From Vibrio penaeicida (GTDB lineage Bacteria > Pseudomonadota > Gammaproteobacteria > Enterobacterales > Vibrionaceae): a stretch of DNA of 64,000 nucleotides. The stretch is from the NCBI RefSeq assembly GCF_019977755.1, contig NZ_AP025144.1, positions 1,674,001 through 1,738,000 of the forward strand. Direction: 5' to 3'. The position numbers and the translations under genes are program-made. The notes under the pieces were generated by a model, which was not told the origin of the DNA, ran no database searches, and saw nothing but the letters and a program-made list of their open reading frames with translations. Position 1 is the stretch's first letter. Each line of letters opens with the position of its first letter. Shown here one piece after another: positions 37,325-47,261 of the stretch.

Positions 37325-39798
37325 AATTAAATCAAGCCAGTATTACTCAGCGCATTATATTCTCCAATCTATTACTATTGGCCATTCTTAGTATCGCCTT
37401 GTTCACCGTTATTCGTTCGTTATATTACGTTGAATCCACACTAAAAACGGAAGCATCCGAACACGTTTCTGTGCTGACGGTGAATTCGGAAATCAGCCGC
37501 CGAGTTTTCGCCCTGACTTCAAGAGTGAAATTGCTAGAGCAAACGTTTCTGTTCAGTGAAACCACGTTGTCCGAGGAAGCATTCAATATCGATCTTCAAT
37601 TGCAGCGTTTGAGAGATCTATCGACTAACCGAGATTTCTCGAAAAAAATGGACTCATTTATCGATAACTTTCACCGTTTTTTGGGGAGTTCATTGGCGCT
37701 GAATCGAATCCTGAAACAGACCCAAGAAATTGACGACTCTTTAGCCGAACAGCTTGATCAACTTGAATTAGTTGTTGCCGACAGCAAACTCACTCACATT
37801 CGCGAGCCAAACTATATTCGTTACAACAATGAACTCGATTTGGTGAACATGTTGCGCGAAGTGTTTCTCACTGTGGGTAAAATGGTTGGTAGCATTCACA
37901 GCCGTATCACACCAGAAACAGAAAAAGTGTTAATAATCGAGATTCAAAAAGAACTCGATATCTTTTTACTGCATTTGGAAAATGTCGACATCGACACCAC
38001 TGAAGTCAAAGCGCAAAAAAAACGAATGAAGCGCACCGTAAGGCGTTACAACGCGGCACTGAGACGCATTAGCGCGAATTTAGAACAGCGTTGGGTAGTG
38101 ATGCAAGCGTTGGTGAGCGCGCAAAATGAATTGCTCGATATGGTGGAAAGAACAGAAGCACGCGTTCAAAAGCAAGCTCTGCAACTTACCCAGCAGCTAG
38201 AGCATGAAATTAGCCAGTCCAGATTTAATGCCATCATCATCAGTATTCTTGCGTTTCTTACCTCCTTGCTACTGATCAGCCAAGTTGTGAAACGACACAT
38301 TCGAAAACCGCTTGATGACTTAAAAGAAGGGTTTGAAGGTCTCGAGTCTCAAGGCGCGAATAAACCGATCAACCTAGGAAGAACAGATGAATGGAGCCAC
38401 ATAGAGAACGCGTTTAACAAGATGGCTGTTCGCCTGTCCCAAGCGTATTCTGATTTGAATGAAGAGAAGAAAAATTTCGACTTCTTGGCTCATCACGATC
38501 CCCTTACCGGTTTGGCAAACAGGCTACTGGCGACCAAAAGGCTGGATGAGGAAATTGCTAAAGCGACCGAAGAAGAGACTTCATTTCTACTGCTTTACTT
38601 AGATGTTGATGAGTTTAAAACGATCAACGACTCATTAGGTCACGCTTCTGGCGATAACTTGTTGGCGAGCATTGCTGAAATTCTTGACCAGTTGATTTCA
38701 GAAATTGGATTTGTCGCTCGAATGGGAGGGGATGAATTCATGGTGGTTCTGACCAAAGTAGACAGTTTATCGAGTGGTGAAGTCCTAGCCGACCGCATCA
38801 ACAAAGCGTTAAGAAAACCCTATTACATCCAAGATAAAACGGTGTTTGTTTCGGCCAGTATTGGGGTTTGTCAATTCCCTAATCATGGTGCCGATGGTGA
38901 AACTCTCATTCGAAATGCAGACACGGCTATGTACCACGCCAAACGAAACGGTCGGGATCAGTACCGAGTGTATGCGGATAAGATGACCTTAGAAGTAACC
39001 GACTTGATTGAAACCAATGTCGGTTTACACCAAGCGATTAAGAATGATGAGCTGGTCGTTTATTTCCAACCCAAGATTGACTTACATTCTCAAAAAGTCA
39101 TCGGAGCGGAAGCTTTGGTGCGCTGGCAACATCCAAGGCTGGGATTACTTCCGCCTATCGATTTCCTCGAAGTGGCAGAGAAAACGGACCTGATTATTGA
39201 TATCGACAAGTGGGTATTCAGGGAAGTAGCCAGTTTGATATCTGAATGGCAAAACGAAGGAACGAATTTAGACGGCATCATATTCTCGGTAAACTTCTCA
39301 GCGAGAATGTTCTACATGACGGACTTAGCCGAACAGTTACAAAGTATTCTCGACGAAACGGAGTGCAAGCCGCATCAATTGCTGTTGGAAATAACCGAAC
39401 GAGACATGATGCGTGATTTTGAAACCTGCGTACGCACCATTGAAACGTTGAGAGCGCGAGGTTATAAGATTGCCATCGACGACTTTGGAACAGGGTATTC
39501 CTCACTCTCTGTTCTCAAAAACCTATCTGCAGACTGCATTAAGCTCGACAGAGGCTTTATTCAAGATGTGAATTCATCCAAGCTCGATTATGAAATCACC
39601 AGTGCTGTTCTCAAAATGGCACAGGTTCTGGATTTAGCGGTGATAGCGGAAGGGGTAGAAACCAAAAGCCATGTCGATACGCTGTTGCAAATCGGTTGCC
39701 GCTGCGCTCAAGGTTATTACTTCGCCAAACCATTACCTGTTGATGATTGGCTAGGCTATCTCAAAAGTGAAAGCGGTAAACAGATCAATCAAGCGTGA
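37321..39798 (+). CDS. Membrane GGDEF-EAL c-di-GMP enzyme with periplasmic sensor region and HAMP
   Basis: 825 residues from the ATG at 37321, which overlaps the previous stop codon and has GAAGGG upstream. TM1 at about 14-36, a long helical periplasmic region to about 300, TM2 about 301-322 (IIISILAFLTSLLLISQVV), HAMP about 323-377, a GGDEF domain with intact GGDEF at 469-473, and an EAL domain with intact EAL at 597-599 plus DDFGTGYSS and AEGVE. The inhibitory I-site RxxD before GGDEF is absent (SEIG occupies the position), so product feedback is unlikely. Both catalytic halves look competent, so the protein may switch between making and degrading c-di-GMP, with the partner binding protein as input. 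This is the layout of MbaA. The gene ends 2 bp from the convergent isomerase gene. Confidence 0.88.
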   Translation: MKLNQASITQRIIFSNLLLLAILSIALFTVIRSLYYVESTLKTEASEHVSVLTVNSEISRRVFALTSRVKLLEQTFLFSETTLSEEAFNIDLQLQRLRDLSTNRDFSKKMDSFIDNFHRFLGSSLALNRILKQTQEIDDSLAEQLDQLELVVADSKLTHIREPNYIRYNNELDLVNMLREVFLTVGKMVGSIHSRITPETEKVLIIEIQKELDIFLLHLENVDIDTTEVKAQKKRMKRTVRRYNAALRRISANLEQRWVVMQALVSAQNELLDMVERTEARVQKQALQLTQQLEHEISQSRFNAIIISILAFLTSLLLISQVVKRHIRKPLDDLKEGFEGLESQGANKPINLGRTDEWSHIENAFNKMAVRLSQAYSDLNEEKKNFDFLAHHDPLTGLANRLLATKRLDEEIAKATEEETSFLLLYLDVDEFKTINDSLGHASGDNLLASIAEILDQLISEIGFVARMGGDEFMVVLTKVDSLSSGEVLADRINKALRKPYYIQDKTVFVSASIGVCQFPNHGADGETLIRNADTAMYHAKRNGRDQYRVYADKMTLEVTDLIETNVGLHQAIKNDELVVYFQPKIDLHSQKVIGAEALVRWQHPRLGLLPPIDFLEVAEKTDLIIDIDKWVFREVASLISEWQNEGTNLDGIIFSVNFSARMFYMTDLAEQLQSILDETECKPHQLLLEITERDMMRDFETCVRTIETLRARGYKIAIDDFGTGYSSLSVLKNLSADCIKLDRGFIQDVNSSKLDYEITSAVLKMAQVLDLAVIAEGVETKSHVDTLLQIGCRCAQGYYFAKPLPVDDWLGYLKSESGKQINQA

Positions 39799-39800
39799 AC

Positions 39801-40604
39801 TTATGTAGGGCAATGATATCGCTTCAACCAATCCAACCCGTCATAGGAATTGGTTTTGGGGCGATATTCGCAGCCTATCCAGCCGTGGTAGCCAACCTCG
39901 TCTAATACATCGAGCAAGTAAGGCAAATTAAGCTCGCCTAAGTTGGGTTCGTTGCGGTCGGGCACGGAGGCGATTTGAACGTGTCCAATATGACGTGCGC
40001 ATCTACGAAGTAGGGTGGTGATGTCGCCATCCATGATTTGAGCGTGGTAAATATCGAACTGCAGCTTAACGTTTTGGCGGTCGATTTGATTGATGAGTTC
40101 AACCGCTTCTTTTTGGTGTGAAATTAGATAACCAGGCATATCGCGGCTGTTCAAAGGCTCAATCATAACGTCAATACCGTATGGCGAAAAAGCGTCGGCA
40201 GCGTATCGCAGATTCTTGATGAAAGTGGCGATGTGTTGTTGGCGAGAAAAACACGATTCAACAATGCCTGCCATAACATGTACTTTCTTACATCGAAGCT
40301 CCAAAGCGTACTTCAGAGCCAGTTCAACACTATTTCGAAACTCTTGTTCGCGATCCGGCAGAGCGGCTAATCCTCTTTCTCCGTGTGACCAGTTTCCGGG
40401 CGGCAGGTTGAACAAAGCTAACTCAAGTTGGTGCTTTTCAAGCTTTTCTGCGATGTCTTGTGGTGGGTGAGCATACGGGAATAAACACTCCACAGCGTGA
40501 AATCCAGACGCTTGAGCTTGTGCAAATCGGTCGAGAAAGGGTTCTTCTGTAAAGAGTAGGGTTAAATTTGCGGCAAACTTAGGCACCTTTCTTTTTTCTG
40601 TCAT
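39801..40604 (-). CDS. Hydroxypyruvate isomerase family (Hyi/OtnI-like) sugar isomerase
   Basis: 267 residues from the ATG at 40604, with an AGGAG ribosome site; an upstream in-frame start would add 14 residues. A TIM-barrel protein of the AP-endonuclease-2 fold. Visible family marks are ECLFPYAHPP early, FNLPPGNW, VMAGIVE, the metal/acid segment MIEPLNSRDMPGYLI, LQFDIYHAQIMDGD and HVQIASVPDRNEP, with GCEYRP at the end. These enzymes isomerise hydroxypyruvate and tartronate semialdehyde, or 2-oxo-tetronates in the OtnI branch. No gntR, kinase or aldolase partner is adjacent, so the exact substrate is undecided. Confidence 0.85.
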   Translation of the reverse strand: MTEKRKVPKFAANLTLLFTEEPFLDRFAQAQASGFHAVECLFPYAHPPQDIAEKLEKHQLELALFNLPPGNWSHGERGLAALPDREQEFRNSVELALKYALELRCKKVHVMAGIVESCFSRQQHIATFIKNLRYAADAFSPYGIDVMIEPLNSRDMPGYLISHQKEAVELINQIDRQNVKLQFDIYHAQIMDGDITTLLRRCARHIGHVQIASVPDRNEPNLGELNLPYLLDVLDEVGYHGWIGCEYRPKTNSYDGLDWLKRYHCPT

Positions 40605-40713
40605 ACCGTTATCTCCTATCAATCCTTGAATGGAATACTGTGGCACGTCTTATCCTAACAGGGATTGAGTTGAGATAGATACACATATCCCCGAACATCT
40701 TGAGGCGCCTTTA

Positions 40714-40799
40714 GTATAGAAATAGAAAACAGCGGTATAGAAATAAAAAACAACGGTATTGAAATGAAAAAACAGAGGTATAGAAACGAAAAACAGCAG
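40714..40799 (+). repeat. Four imperfect 21-22-bp tandem repeats
   Basis: Units at 40714-40734, 40735-40755, 40756-40777 and 40778-40799, each of the form GTATAGAAA..AAAACAGCG with a few changes. The last unit forms the left arm of the adjoining terminator hairpin. They lie between the isomerase start and the AGCS symporter end. Confidence 0.75.
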
Positions 40800-40820
40800 A
40801 CCGAAGCCTGCTGTTTTGAA
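40788..40820 (-). terminator. Terminator of the AGCS symporter gene
   Basis: AAAACAGCAG / CTGCTGTTTT with an 8-base loop lies about 22 bp beyond the symporter stop codon. On the minus strand the hairpin is followed by TTTTTCG. Confidence 0.7.
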
Positions 40821-40839
40821 TTGACTCGCCTAAGGCTGC

Positions 40840-42375
40840 TTAGTCTTGAGCAGCGTTGTCTTGCACTTTGTATACTTTACCTGCTTGGAAGCGCTCTAGG
40901 TAATCCGCTAGATCGCGTTTCACTTCAGGAACCAGAATATATAGACCAACAATGTTCACCAATGCCATTGCAAAGATCATCGCATCAGAGAAGTCGATAA
41001 CAGGGCCTAGGTTCATTGCTGCGCCAATGACAACGAAGGTACAGAAAATAAACTTAAAGATAAGTTCTGCTGTTTTGCTTTCACCAAATAGGTAAGTCCA
41101 TGCTTTTAAGCCGTAGTAAGACCAAGAAATCATAGTTGAGAACGCGAACAGAACAACGGCAATGGCAAGAATGTACGGGAACCAACCAATGGCGCTACCA
41201 AAGGCAGCAGAAGTCAATTCAACGCCCGCTAAACCAGTATCTGTGTCTAGGTAACCCGTGATAATGATAACCAACGCTGTCATTGTACAAATTACGACAG
41301 TATCGATGAACGGTTCTAGAAGCGATACAAAACCTTCAGACATAGGTTCTTTCGTTTTAACTGCTGCGTGAGCAATAGCGGCAGAACCCACACCGGCTTC
41401 GTTCGAGAACGCCGCACGCTTGAAGCCCTGAATTAGAACACCAATAACACCACCAGTTACGCCTTCGCCAGTAAATGCACCATTGAAGATAGCGCCAAAT
41501 GCATCGTCGATACGGTCGAAGTTAAGCAGGATGATGATAAGTGCTGCACCAACGTAGATAGCCGCCATGAACGGAACCACTTTCTCGGTCACTTTAGCGA
41601 TGGACTTGATACCACCGATGATCACGATACCTACGATGACTGCCAGAATAAGACCAAACAACCAGCCTTTATCTGCTAGGAACGAAGCGTCGCCGCCTGT
41701 TACGCCAACAACTTGTTTAAATGCTTGGTTCGCTTGGAACATGTTACCGCCGCCCAGCGCACCACCGATCGCAAAGATAGAGAACAATACTGCCAACGTG
41801 CGACCAAGAGCCGCATTGCCGCGTTTTGTTAGGCCTTTGCTGAGGTAGTACATCGGACCACCAGAAACCGACCCATCAGGGTTGGTGTTTCTGTACTTCA
41901 CACCCAAAGAACATTCTACAAACTTACTCGACATACCAAGTAAGCCTGCAAGAATCATCCAGAAGGTTGCACCCGCACCACCAATAGAGACAGCAACAGC
42001 AACACCCGCAATGTTACCCAAGCCAACCGTACCAGAAAGCGCTGTGGTTAATGCCTGAAAGTGGGAAACCTCACCCTCCTCTTTGGCTTTTGGATCGGAG
42101 AATTTGCCCGAAACCAACTGCAACGCGTGTTTGAATCCACGAACGTTGATGAAGCCAAGGTAAACAGTAAAAAAGATCGCTGCAACAACTAACCAAAGAA
42201 CAATCCACGGCACCTGTACGTCAGTAAAAGGGAAAGGAATGCTCGAAAAGATCATTCCTACAAAAGGGTTAACGATCGGTGCGACGATTTCATTGATTTT
42301 GTCATCAAGGTTTGAGGCAGCAGCATTGCATGCTGTGGTACTTGCCAATAAGGCAAGTGGAATTCGTTTGTCCAT
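40840..42375 (-). CDS. Sodium:alanine/glycine symporter, AGCS family
   Basis: 511 residues from the ATG at 42375, preceded by AGGAAGG; the track frame starts 18 bases earlier. The AGCS signature is present: [29 protein letters not shown] (about residues 110-140), [28 protein letters not shown] and TYLFGESK. About ten or eleven membrane helices are visible. There is an N-terminal extension with a signal-like segment before the first helix, which some family members have. It imports alanine or glycine with Na+ across the inner membrane. A second AGCS gene at 59266-60636 is shorter and riboswitch-controlled; this copy has no riboswitch visible upstream. Confidence 0.9.
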   Translation of the reverse strand: MDKRIPLALLASTTACNAAASNLDDKINEIVAPIVNPFVGMIFSSIPFPFTDVQVPWIVLWLVVAAIFFTVYLGFINVRGFKHALQLVSGKFSDPKAKEEGEVSHFQALTTALSGTVGLGNIAGVAVAVSIGGAGATFWMILAGLLGMSSKFVECSLGVKYRNTNPDGSVSGGPMYYLSKGLTKRGNAALGRTLAVLFSIFAIGGALGGGNMFQANQAFKQVVGVTGGDASFLADKGWLFGLILAVIVGIVIIGGIKSIAKVTEKVVPFMAAIYVGAALIIILLNFDRIDDAFGAIFNGAFTGEGVTGGVIGVLIQGFKRAAFSNEAGVGSAAIAHAAVKTKEPMSEGFVSLLEPFIDTVVICTMTALVIIITGYLDTDTGLAGVELTSAAFGSAIGWFPYILAIAVVLFAFSTMISWSYYGLKAWTYLFGESKTAELIFKFIFCTFVVIGAAMNLGPVIDFSDAMIFAMALVNIVGLYILVPEVKRDLADYLERFQAGKVYKVQDNAAQD

Positions 42376-42845
42376 AAGTTTCCTTCCTGTCAAAAAGACT
42401 TATTGAGATTTAGAGTTTTTATATGTTGTGTTTTTTATGTTGTGTTTTTATAGGCGTAGTCAGGAGCGTATTATTCACCCCTATAACATGTTCGCAACAT
42501 GTCTGTCGGAAAGTATGAGCTGTCAAACACTTCTGCTATTTACTGGAAGGAGTCATTTAAAAACGCTTTTTTGCTGCATAATTCTGCTTTTGTAGGGAAT
42601 TAAACAGTATGGTGCTGGATATATGGTGGATTGTTTTTTAATTTCGCGGCGTTTAAAAATCTATATAACTTTTTGATTGTCGCAGTTAGTACTTCACTCC
42701 TGTTTTTCTGTGATTGAATTTTGTTCGTAACTTATTTATTTATAAGCATTTAAGTCAATATGGCTTGTTTGAAAATAAATCAGCCAGACTCTAATTTCTG
42801 GCTGATTTTCATGTTGGTTTTTGTTGCATATATGAATTGAGTGAA
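42376..42845. other. 470-bp intergenic region between AGCS symporter and dld
   Basis: AT-rich, with no gene seen. It should contain the AGCS promoter at the left and holds the dld terminator at the right. A duplicated TTATGTTGTGTTTTT-like stretch occurs near 42420-42450. Confidence 0.5.
42774..42810 (-). terminator. Terminator of dld
   Basis: AATCAGCCAGA / TCTGGCTGATT with a short loop lies about 35 bp past the dld stop. On the minus strand it ends in TTATTTT. Confidence 0.8.
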
Positions 42846-44552
42846 TCACCCACAACAACTGCAATTGCGCTTGTACTTACTCATTTTGCCAATACCTGGA
42901 TTGAATGTATTGGTGGGATCCAATGAGTGGTAAAAGGCTTGGAGTTGCTGCTCAGCTTCATACAAATGCCCAACATTGTGTTCGGCAGGGTATTTCGCCC
43001 CTTTTTGGGTCAGAAGCTCTAACATTTTGGCTTTGATTTTCTTCGTGTCTGCCCCTTTCTTGAAGACGTAATCTTGGTGGAATACATGACACATGAAATG
43101 ACCGTAGTAGAGTGCCATAACCATATCTTTGGTGATTTCTTCTGGCAGTTGCTCAACCCAATCAATATCGTTGCGGCGCAATGCGATATCCAGAGCTAAG
43201 ATGTCTTCTACTTCTTTAGAATGGATGGTTTCATATCGAATGGCAGCGCCTGCTGCTGCAAACCGGTTTAACAGAGCTTTTTTTCCTTCATCCGGAGTGC
43301 ATTCAAAGTGCTCGCACTCTTCTTGTTTCGACCAAACGTTTTCAAGATACTGTTTGGCTTCTTCAATGCCGCCATCACTCATTTTTAAAATCAAATGATG
43401 CTCATACTTATCCCTAAATTGGAGCATGCGCTGAGGGAGGTGTTGTGGGAATAATTTGGTTGCCCAGTACATCAAAATGTCGGGTAAATCTTTTGAAACA
43501 AAAGGAATGCGTTTTAACGTTGCTTCGACTTTCGCTTTCAAAGCAAAAAATTTGGGTAACTTATCCGTTCCTAAGTGATGGATTGAAAGGAACACATCTT
43601 TGCCATACGTTTCGGATAGGTTAAAGATATCGCGGTGCATGTATTCGCCCATTTCCGGTAGATGCTTAAAATTGCTTAGCATCTCTCGTCGCAACATAGT
43701 GAGCTTGGCAGGATCGTTACAACCGATGTAAAAAATTTGCTCTTTTTCAGGTACGGGGTAACTGTCTACACGCACGGCAAATACTGCCAGTTTGCCCGCA
43801 CAACCACTCGCTTCGTATAGGCGACGAGAATCTGCGTTAAAGCGAGAAGGGGTTACTGCATCTACATCTCGTACTCGCTCGTCGTATTCTCTGTCCGATG
43901 CCATTGCATCATTATGGGTAATCTTGCTTGGGTCAAAGTTGCCTTGTTCGACATTGGTCAGGATTTCCTCCGGCGTATCGCCAAGCCCCTCTATCCCCAA
44001 GTGATTAACCAGTACGAGTTCACCGTCTTTGGTTACTTGCCCAAATAAAGATAGTTCTGTGTACGCAGGGCCTCGCTTGACGAGTGCACCCCCCGAATTA
44101 TTCGCAATACCACCGACCACTGTCGCACCAATAGAGGAGGAACCAATCACAGAGTGGGGGGCTCGGTTAACCGTTTTCAATGTTTTGTCCAACTGATGCA
44201 AACTAACACCGGGTAAGCTCACGACTTGCTTGCCATTGTCTATTAAGTGCAAAGCATTCATGCGCATGATATTGATGATCACCACTTCACGATCGTAGTC
44301 TTCACCGCTGGGGGCGGAACCTTCAGTAAGACCAGTCTTTGCAGCTTGCATAATGACGATACAGTTCGCTGCCACTGCCGCTTTTAACAAGCGCCATTGC
44401 TCTACTAGCGTACCCGGAAAAAGCACCGCTAGCGCTTTGCCTTTACCAGAGCGAAAACCAGAGCGGTAATACTCCGTTTTCTTTTCCTGAGTTAAAACGT
44501 GTTCGTGCCCGACAATTTCGGTGAATGTGTTAATTAGCTCTTGGGTACTCAT
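42846..44552 (-). CDS. dld: Quinone-dependent D-lactate dehydrogenase
   Basis: 568 residues, close to the 571 of E. coli Dld; ATG at 44552 with AAGGA upstream. The N-terminal half is an FAD-binding domain of the PCMH type (QAAKTGLTEGSAPSG, VVSLPGVSLHQLDKTL, SSIGATVVGGIANNSGGALVKRGPAYTE). The membrane-binding and cap parts follow (ALYYGHFMCHVFHQDYVFKKG), and NPGIGKMSKYK lies near the C-terminus, which ends in CSCCG. It oxidises D-lactate to pyruvate at the inner membrane and passes electrons to quinone. Single-gene unit with its own terminator. Confidence 0.93.
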   Translation of the reverse strand: MSTQELINTFTEIVGHEHVLTQEKKTEYYRSGFRSGKGKALAVLFPGTLVEQWRLLKAAVAANCIVIMQAAKTGLTEGSAPSGEDYDREVVIINIMRMNALHLIDNGKQVVSLPGVSLHQLDKTLKTVNRAPHSVIGSSSIGATVVGGIANNSGGALVKRGPAYTELSLFGQVTKDGELVLVNHLGIEGLGDTPEEILTNVEQGNFDPSKITHNDAMASDREYDERVRDVDAVTPSRFNADSRRLYEASGCAGKLAVFAVRVDSYPVPEKEQIFYIGCNDPAKLTMLRREMLSNFKHLPEMGEYMHRDIFNLSETYGKDVFLSIHHLGTDKLPKFFALKAKVEATLKRIPFVSKDLPDILMYWATKLFPQHLPQRMLQFRDKYEHHLILKMSDGGIEEAKQYLENVWSKQEECEHFECTPDEGKKALLNRFAAAGAAIRYETIHSKEVEDILALDIALRRNDIDWVEQLPEEITKDMVMALYYGHFMCHVFHQDYVFKKGADTKKIKAKMLELLTQKGAKYPAEHNVGHLYEAEQQLQAFYHSLDPTNTFNPGIGKMSKYKRNCSCCG

Positions 44553-45222
44553 AGCGTCCTTGTGATCGGCTTGTTAATCATTGTTATGCACTCATCTTAA
44601 ATTCGAATCCCAATACGAACCAGAAGCGCGCTTCGCATAATTTCCAAAAATGCGATTTAAATATGTTTGTTAAAACTTCGGATGCATTTTAAATCAATAG
44701 GTTAATGATTTTTTATTATTGCATTATTGGAATAAATAACATTGTATTTTTCCATAAATGACATAATCAAGAGAGATTAAATGTTAGATTTTATGTGAAG
44801 AGAAAGTGATCTTGCGCAGGAATCAATGGAGGATCACGTATCTGTAATGAATTGAGGGTGCCGAATATTAAATCGTCACACTAGTTTGAACAGACTATAG
44901 GCTTCTTTCGAATAGAAATGTTACGTGTTGAAAACACCTCGCTTGCAATCCAGCTCTAGAGATAGCTATGTATGCAAAGAAATTAATATTGTTGCATATA
45001 TAACTTGAAATGATACGAAAAAACAAAATATATAAGATTTATATTATTTATCTTATATATTTTTCCGCTCTGTTTTTGTACGGTTATGCAATGTTTTTTA
45101 TTTTATAAACTTACATATTTTATTTGTTATGGTTTTTAAATATTAACAATATCAATTTTTATTTAAATGTAATTAAAAAGTTAAAATATGTAAATTGATT
45201 TTTGTCGTGAAAGGAGGAAATT
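44553..45222. other. 670-bp AT-rich intergenic region, left edge of a foreign-looking patch
   Basis: No gene is seen. Base composition becomes strongly AT-rich towards the right (44990-45190 is nearly all A/T), matching the neighbouring PRTase-NADAR gene and not dld. The dld promoter should be at the left end. The change of composition suggests the junction of acquired DNA, but no direct repeats or attachment site were recognised. Confidence 0.5.
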
Positions 45223-47127
45223 ATGCTTTCTATGGATAAGAAAACATTGATGTCTTTATCGGAATATGAAGATATCGTAAGGGCTAGGTTAAATGAAAAC
45301 ATTTCAGACTTATACAGAGAACCTAAGCTTGCATCATATATAGAGAAACTAGAACCTTTTAAATTCCATTTTAGCGGTGGATTGATAGTTGATAATTTAG
45401 ACGATATCGGTAAGTCAAAGGAATTTCTTACTTTAAGGGAAGGTAGGTTTTTTAAGAAGAAAAATAAGAAAGAAAATAAAAATGAATATAATTTAAGAGG
45501 ACCAAGATATATTGTTGCCATTGATCCATCAGTTGAGTTCTTAGACAAGATTTCAATATATCGAGATGATATATTTGATTCCGCATTAATTCTAAAGAAA
45601 GTGAAACTTGAAGAAATATCTAACCAAACTTTAGAGTTGTCTCCAATGTTAGATTATTTAAAAAATGCAATTGTAACAATTTTTAACTGCTTTGTTCAAT
45701 CTGAAAAAACACATAGATTTGATCGGATTGTACAGATTGAATATTGGAGACTAAGAAAACAACTTCAAAAAATAATGGTTGAATCTGTTGACTTATATTA
45801 TAAGTCAATTTTAGGTATCCTCGAAAAAACTGATATTTCTTCTTTCAAGATTTCAAAATACTTATTTCTAACTGATGTCTTGAAAATGTTAGAAAGTGAA
45901 TATAAAAATTTCAGTCTTTCTTCAAGGACGTTAGTTAGGCCTGAAGCTGCGCATCCGATAGTCATGGCCTCAGCAGCTTACAGTATAGTTTCAAGCCATA
46001 AAAATTCGCCAGATGCGGTAGTTGGCATGCCTTCTGGAGGGACTGAATTGGCTTGTTTATTGAAATGTATCTACCGCTGGTTTAACTCAAACCCAAGCCT
46101 ATTACTAATACCGATATCTTTTCATTCAATGAAGAATGACTATAGCGAAGAAGTTGATAGTAATAAGCTGGCCAATCGAAATATAAAAATGATTGTTGGT
46201 GAAGATAATAATATGGAAAGTGTCATCATAGTTGATGATAATTCGTCAACAGGGAGTACTATAGAGGCAGTAAGAAAAGCGTTTTCTGAAATATTTTCAT
46301 GTCACCATATTTATTGCACTGTAGCTGAAGCGGATCTTGTTCGTACTAGAGTTGATATTGATTGCCCTAATAGAAAAAACGTGGCTTCTCCAGACTTATT
46401 TTCAAGTACTGTAAGTGTTCTTCCTGTGTCAAAGAGACGATACCCAAAAAGAGATTTAAAAGAAATAGCTGAAAAACATATGTTAGTACAGTATTACAAG
46501 CGTAAAAAACGTAATACGAATTCAATTGTCAAAAAAAATAAATATGAAGCATTTATTGATTGTATTTTTAATGAAGTGAATTACAACCTAGATGATCCTA
46601 ACTCTATATCTGATTTCAGAAAAAATGAATTGTCAAATTTTCATCCTTGTGAAATTGTTTATGATGGGACGATATATAAGTCAGTTGAACACGCATATTT
46701 ACGAGCAAAATTTTGCTTCGAAAATATAAAGCTAACTAAGGATCATCAACGATCTATTCAAAGTATTCTTCACTCTAGAGATGAAAGGTATAATATAAAG
46801 GATGGGTTGGAATTATTATTCAAAGGTGATTTCGGAGCTGGTACAGTTAAGCAAGTTTCGAAAGAATTGAGACAATATGGTTTCGTTAGAGCAGATTGGC
46901 ATATTATAAAGACAAATATAATGATAGAGCTTTTGAGGCAAAAATTCAGTCATGGACCTTTAAGAGATTATTTAGTGGATACGTACCCTAAAAATTTGAT
47001 CGAGGGAAATGTTTGGTGTGATACTTACTGGGGATACGATATCACAGAGAATCGAGGAAAAAACTTGTTAGGACGAATATTAATGATAATTAGAGAAGAA
47101 ATCATTATGGAAAGACACAACAAATAA
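45223..47127 (+). CDS. Phosphoribosyltransferase-NADAR fusion protein (possible NAD/ADP-ribose defence or repair enzyme)
   Basis: 634 residues; ATG at 45223 with a strong AAGGAGG site. Residues about 245-400 form a phosphoribosyltransferase-like domain: VVGMPSGGTELA near 266-277, and the PRPP-binding signature SVIIVDDNSSTGST near 332-345. Residues about 460-634 match the NADAR (YbiA/DUF1768) family: ELSNFHPCEIVYDG, SVEHAYLRAKF, DWHIIKTNIMIELLRQKF, EGNVWCDTYWGYD and GKNLLGRILMIIREE. NADAR proteins are N-glycosidases acting on ADP-ribose-type substrates, and some reverse ADP-ribosylation of DNA guanine. The N-terminal 240 residues are not recognised. The gene is much more AT-rich than its neighbours, lies alone and is flanked by mobile DNA, which suggests acquisition. 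A role in phage defence or repair of ADP-ribosylation is inference. Confidence 0.75.
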   Translation: MLSMDKKTLMSLSEYEDIVRARLNENISDLYREPKLASYIEKLEPFKFHFSGGLIVDNLDDIGKSKEFLTLREGRFFKKKNKKENKNEYNLRGPRYIVAIDPSVEFLDKISIYRDDIFDSALILKKVKLEEISNQTLELSPMLDYLKNAIVTIFNCFVQSEKTHRFDRIVQIEYWRLRKQLQKIMVESVDLYYKSILGILEKTDISSFKISKYLFLTDVLKMLESEYKNFSLSSRTLVRPEAAHPIVMASAAYSIVSSHKNSPDAVVGMPSGGTELACLLKCIYRWFNSNPSLLLIPISFHSMKNDYSEEVDSNKLANRNIKMIVGEDNNMESVIIVDDNSSTGSTIEAVRKAFSEIFSCHHIYCTVAEADLVRTRVDIDCPNRKNVASPDLFSSTVSVLPVSKRRYPKRDLKEIAEKHMLVQYYKRKKRNTNSIVKKNKYEAFIDCIFNEVNYNLDDPNSISDFRKNELSNFHPCEIVYDGTIYKSVEHAYLRAKFCFENIKLTKDHQRSIQSILHSRDERYNIKDGLELLFKGDFGAGTVKQVSKELRQYGFVRADWHIIKTNIMIELLRQKFSHGPLRDYLVDTYPKNLIEGNVWCDTYWGYDITENRGKNLLGRILMIIREEIIMERHNK

Positions 47128-47261
47128 GTACCGTAACTTAAGTTATATTTCGTTGTGTGGTTCTTAAATTATGTCAGAGAAATAGTACCAATTTACTTTC
47201 TAATAAAGAGTGGATAGTGATTTTTGGGAAGCAAATCAACCGCATGTATCAGTGCTTAACC

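Noticed and set aside
40714..40799. CRISPR array
   Set aside because: The units abut without spacers and are imperfect, so it is a simple tandem repeat.
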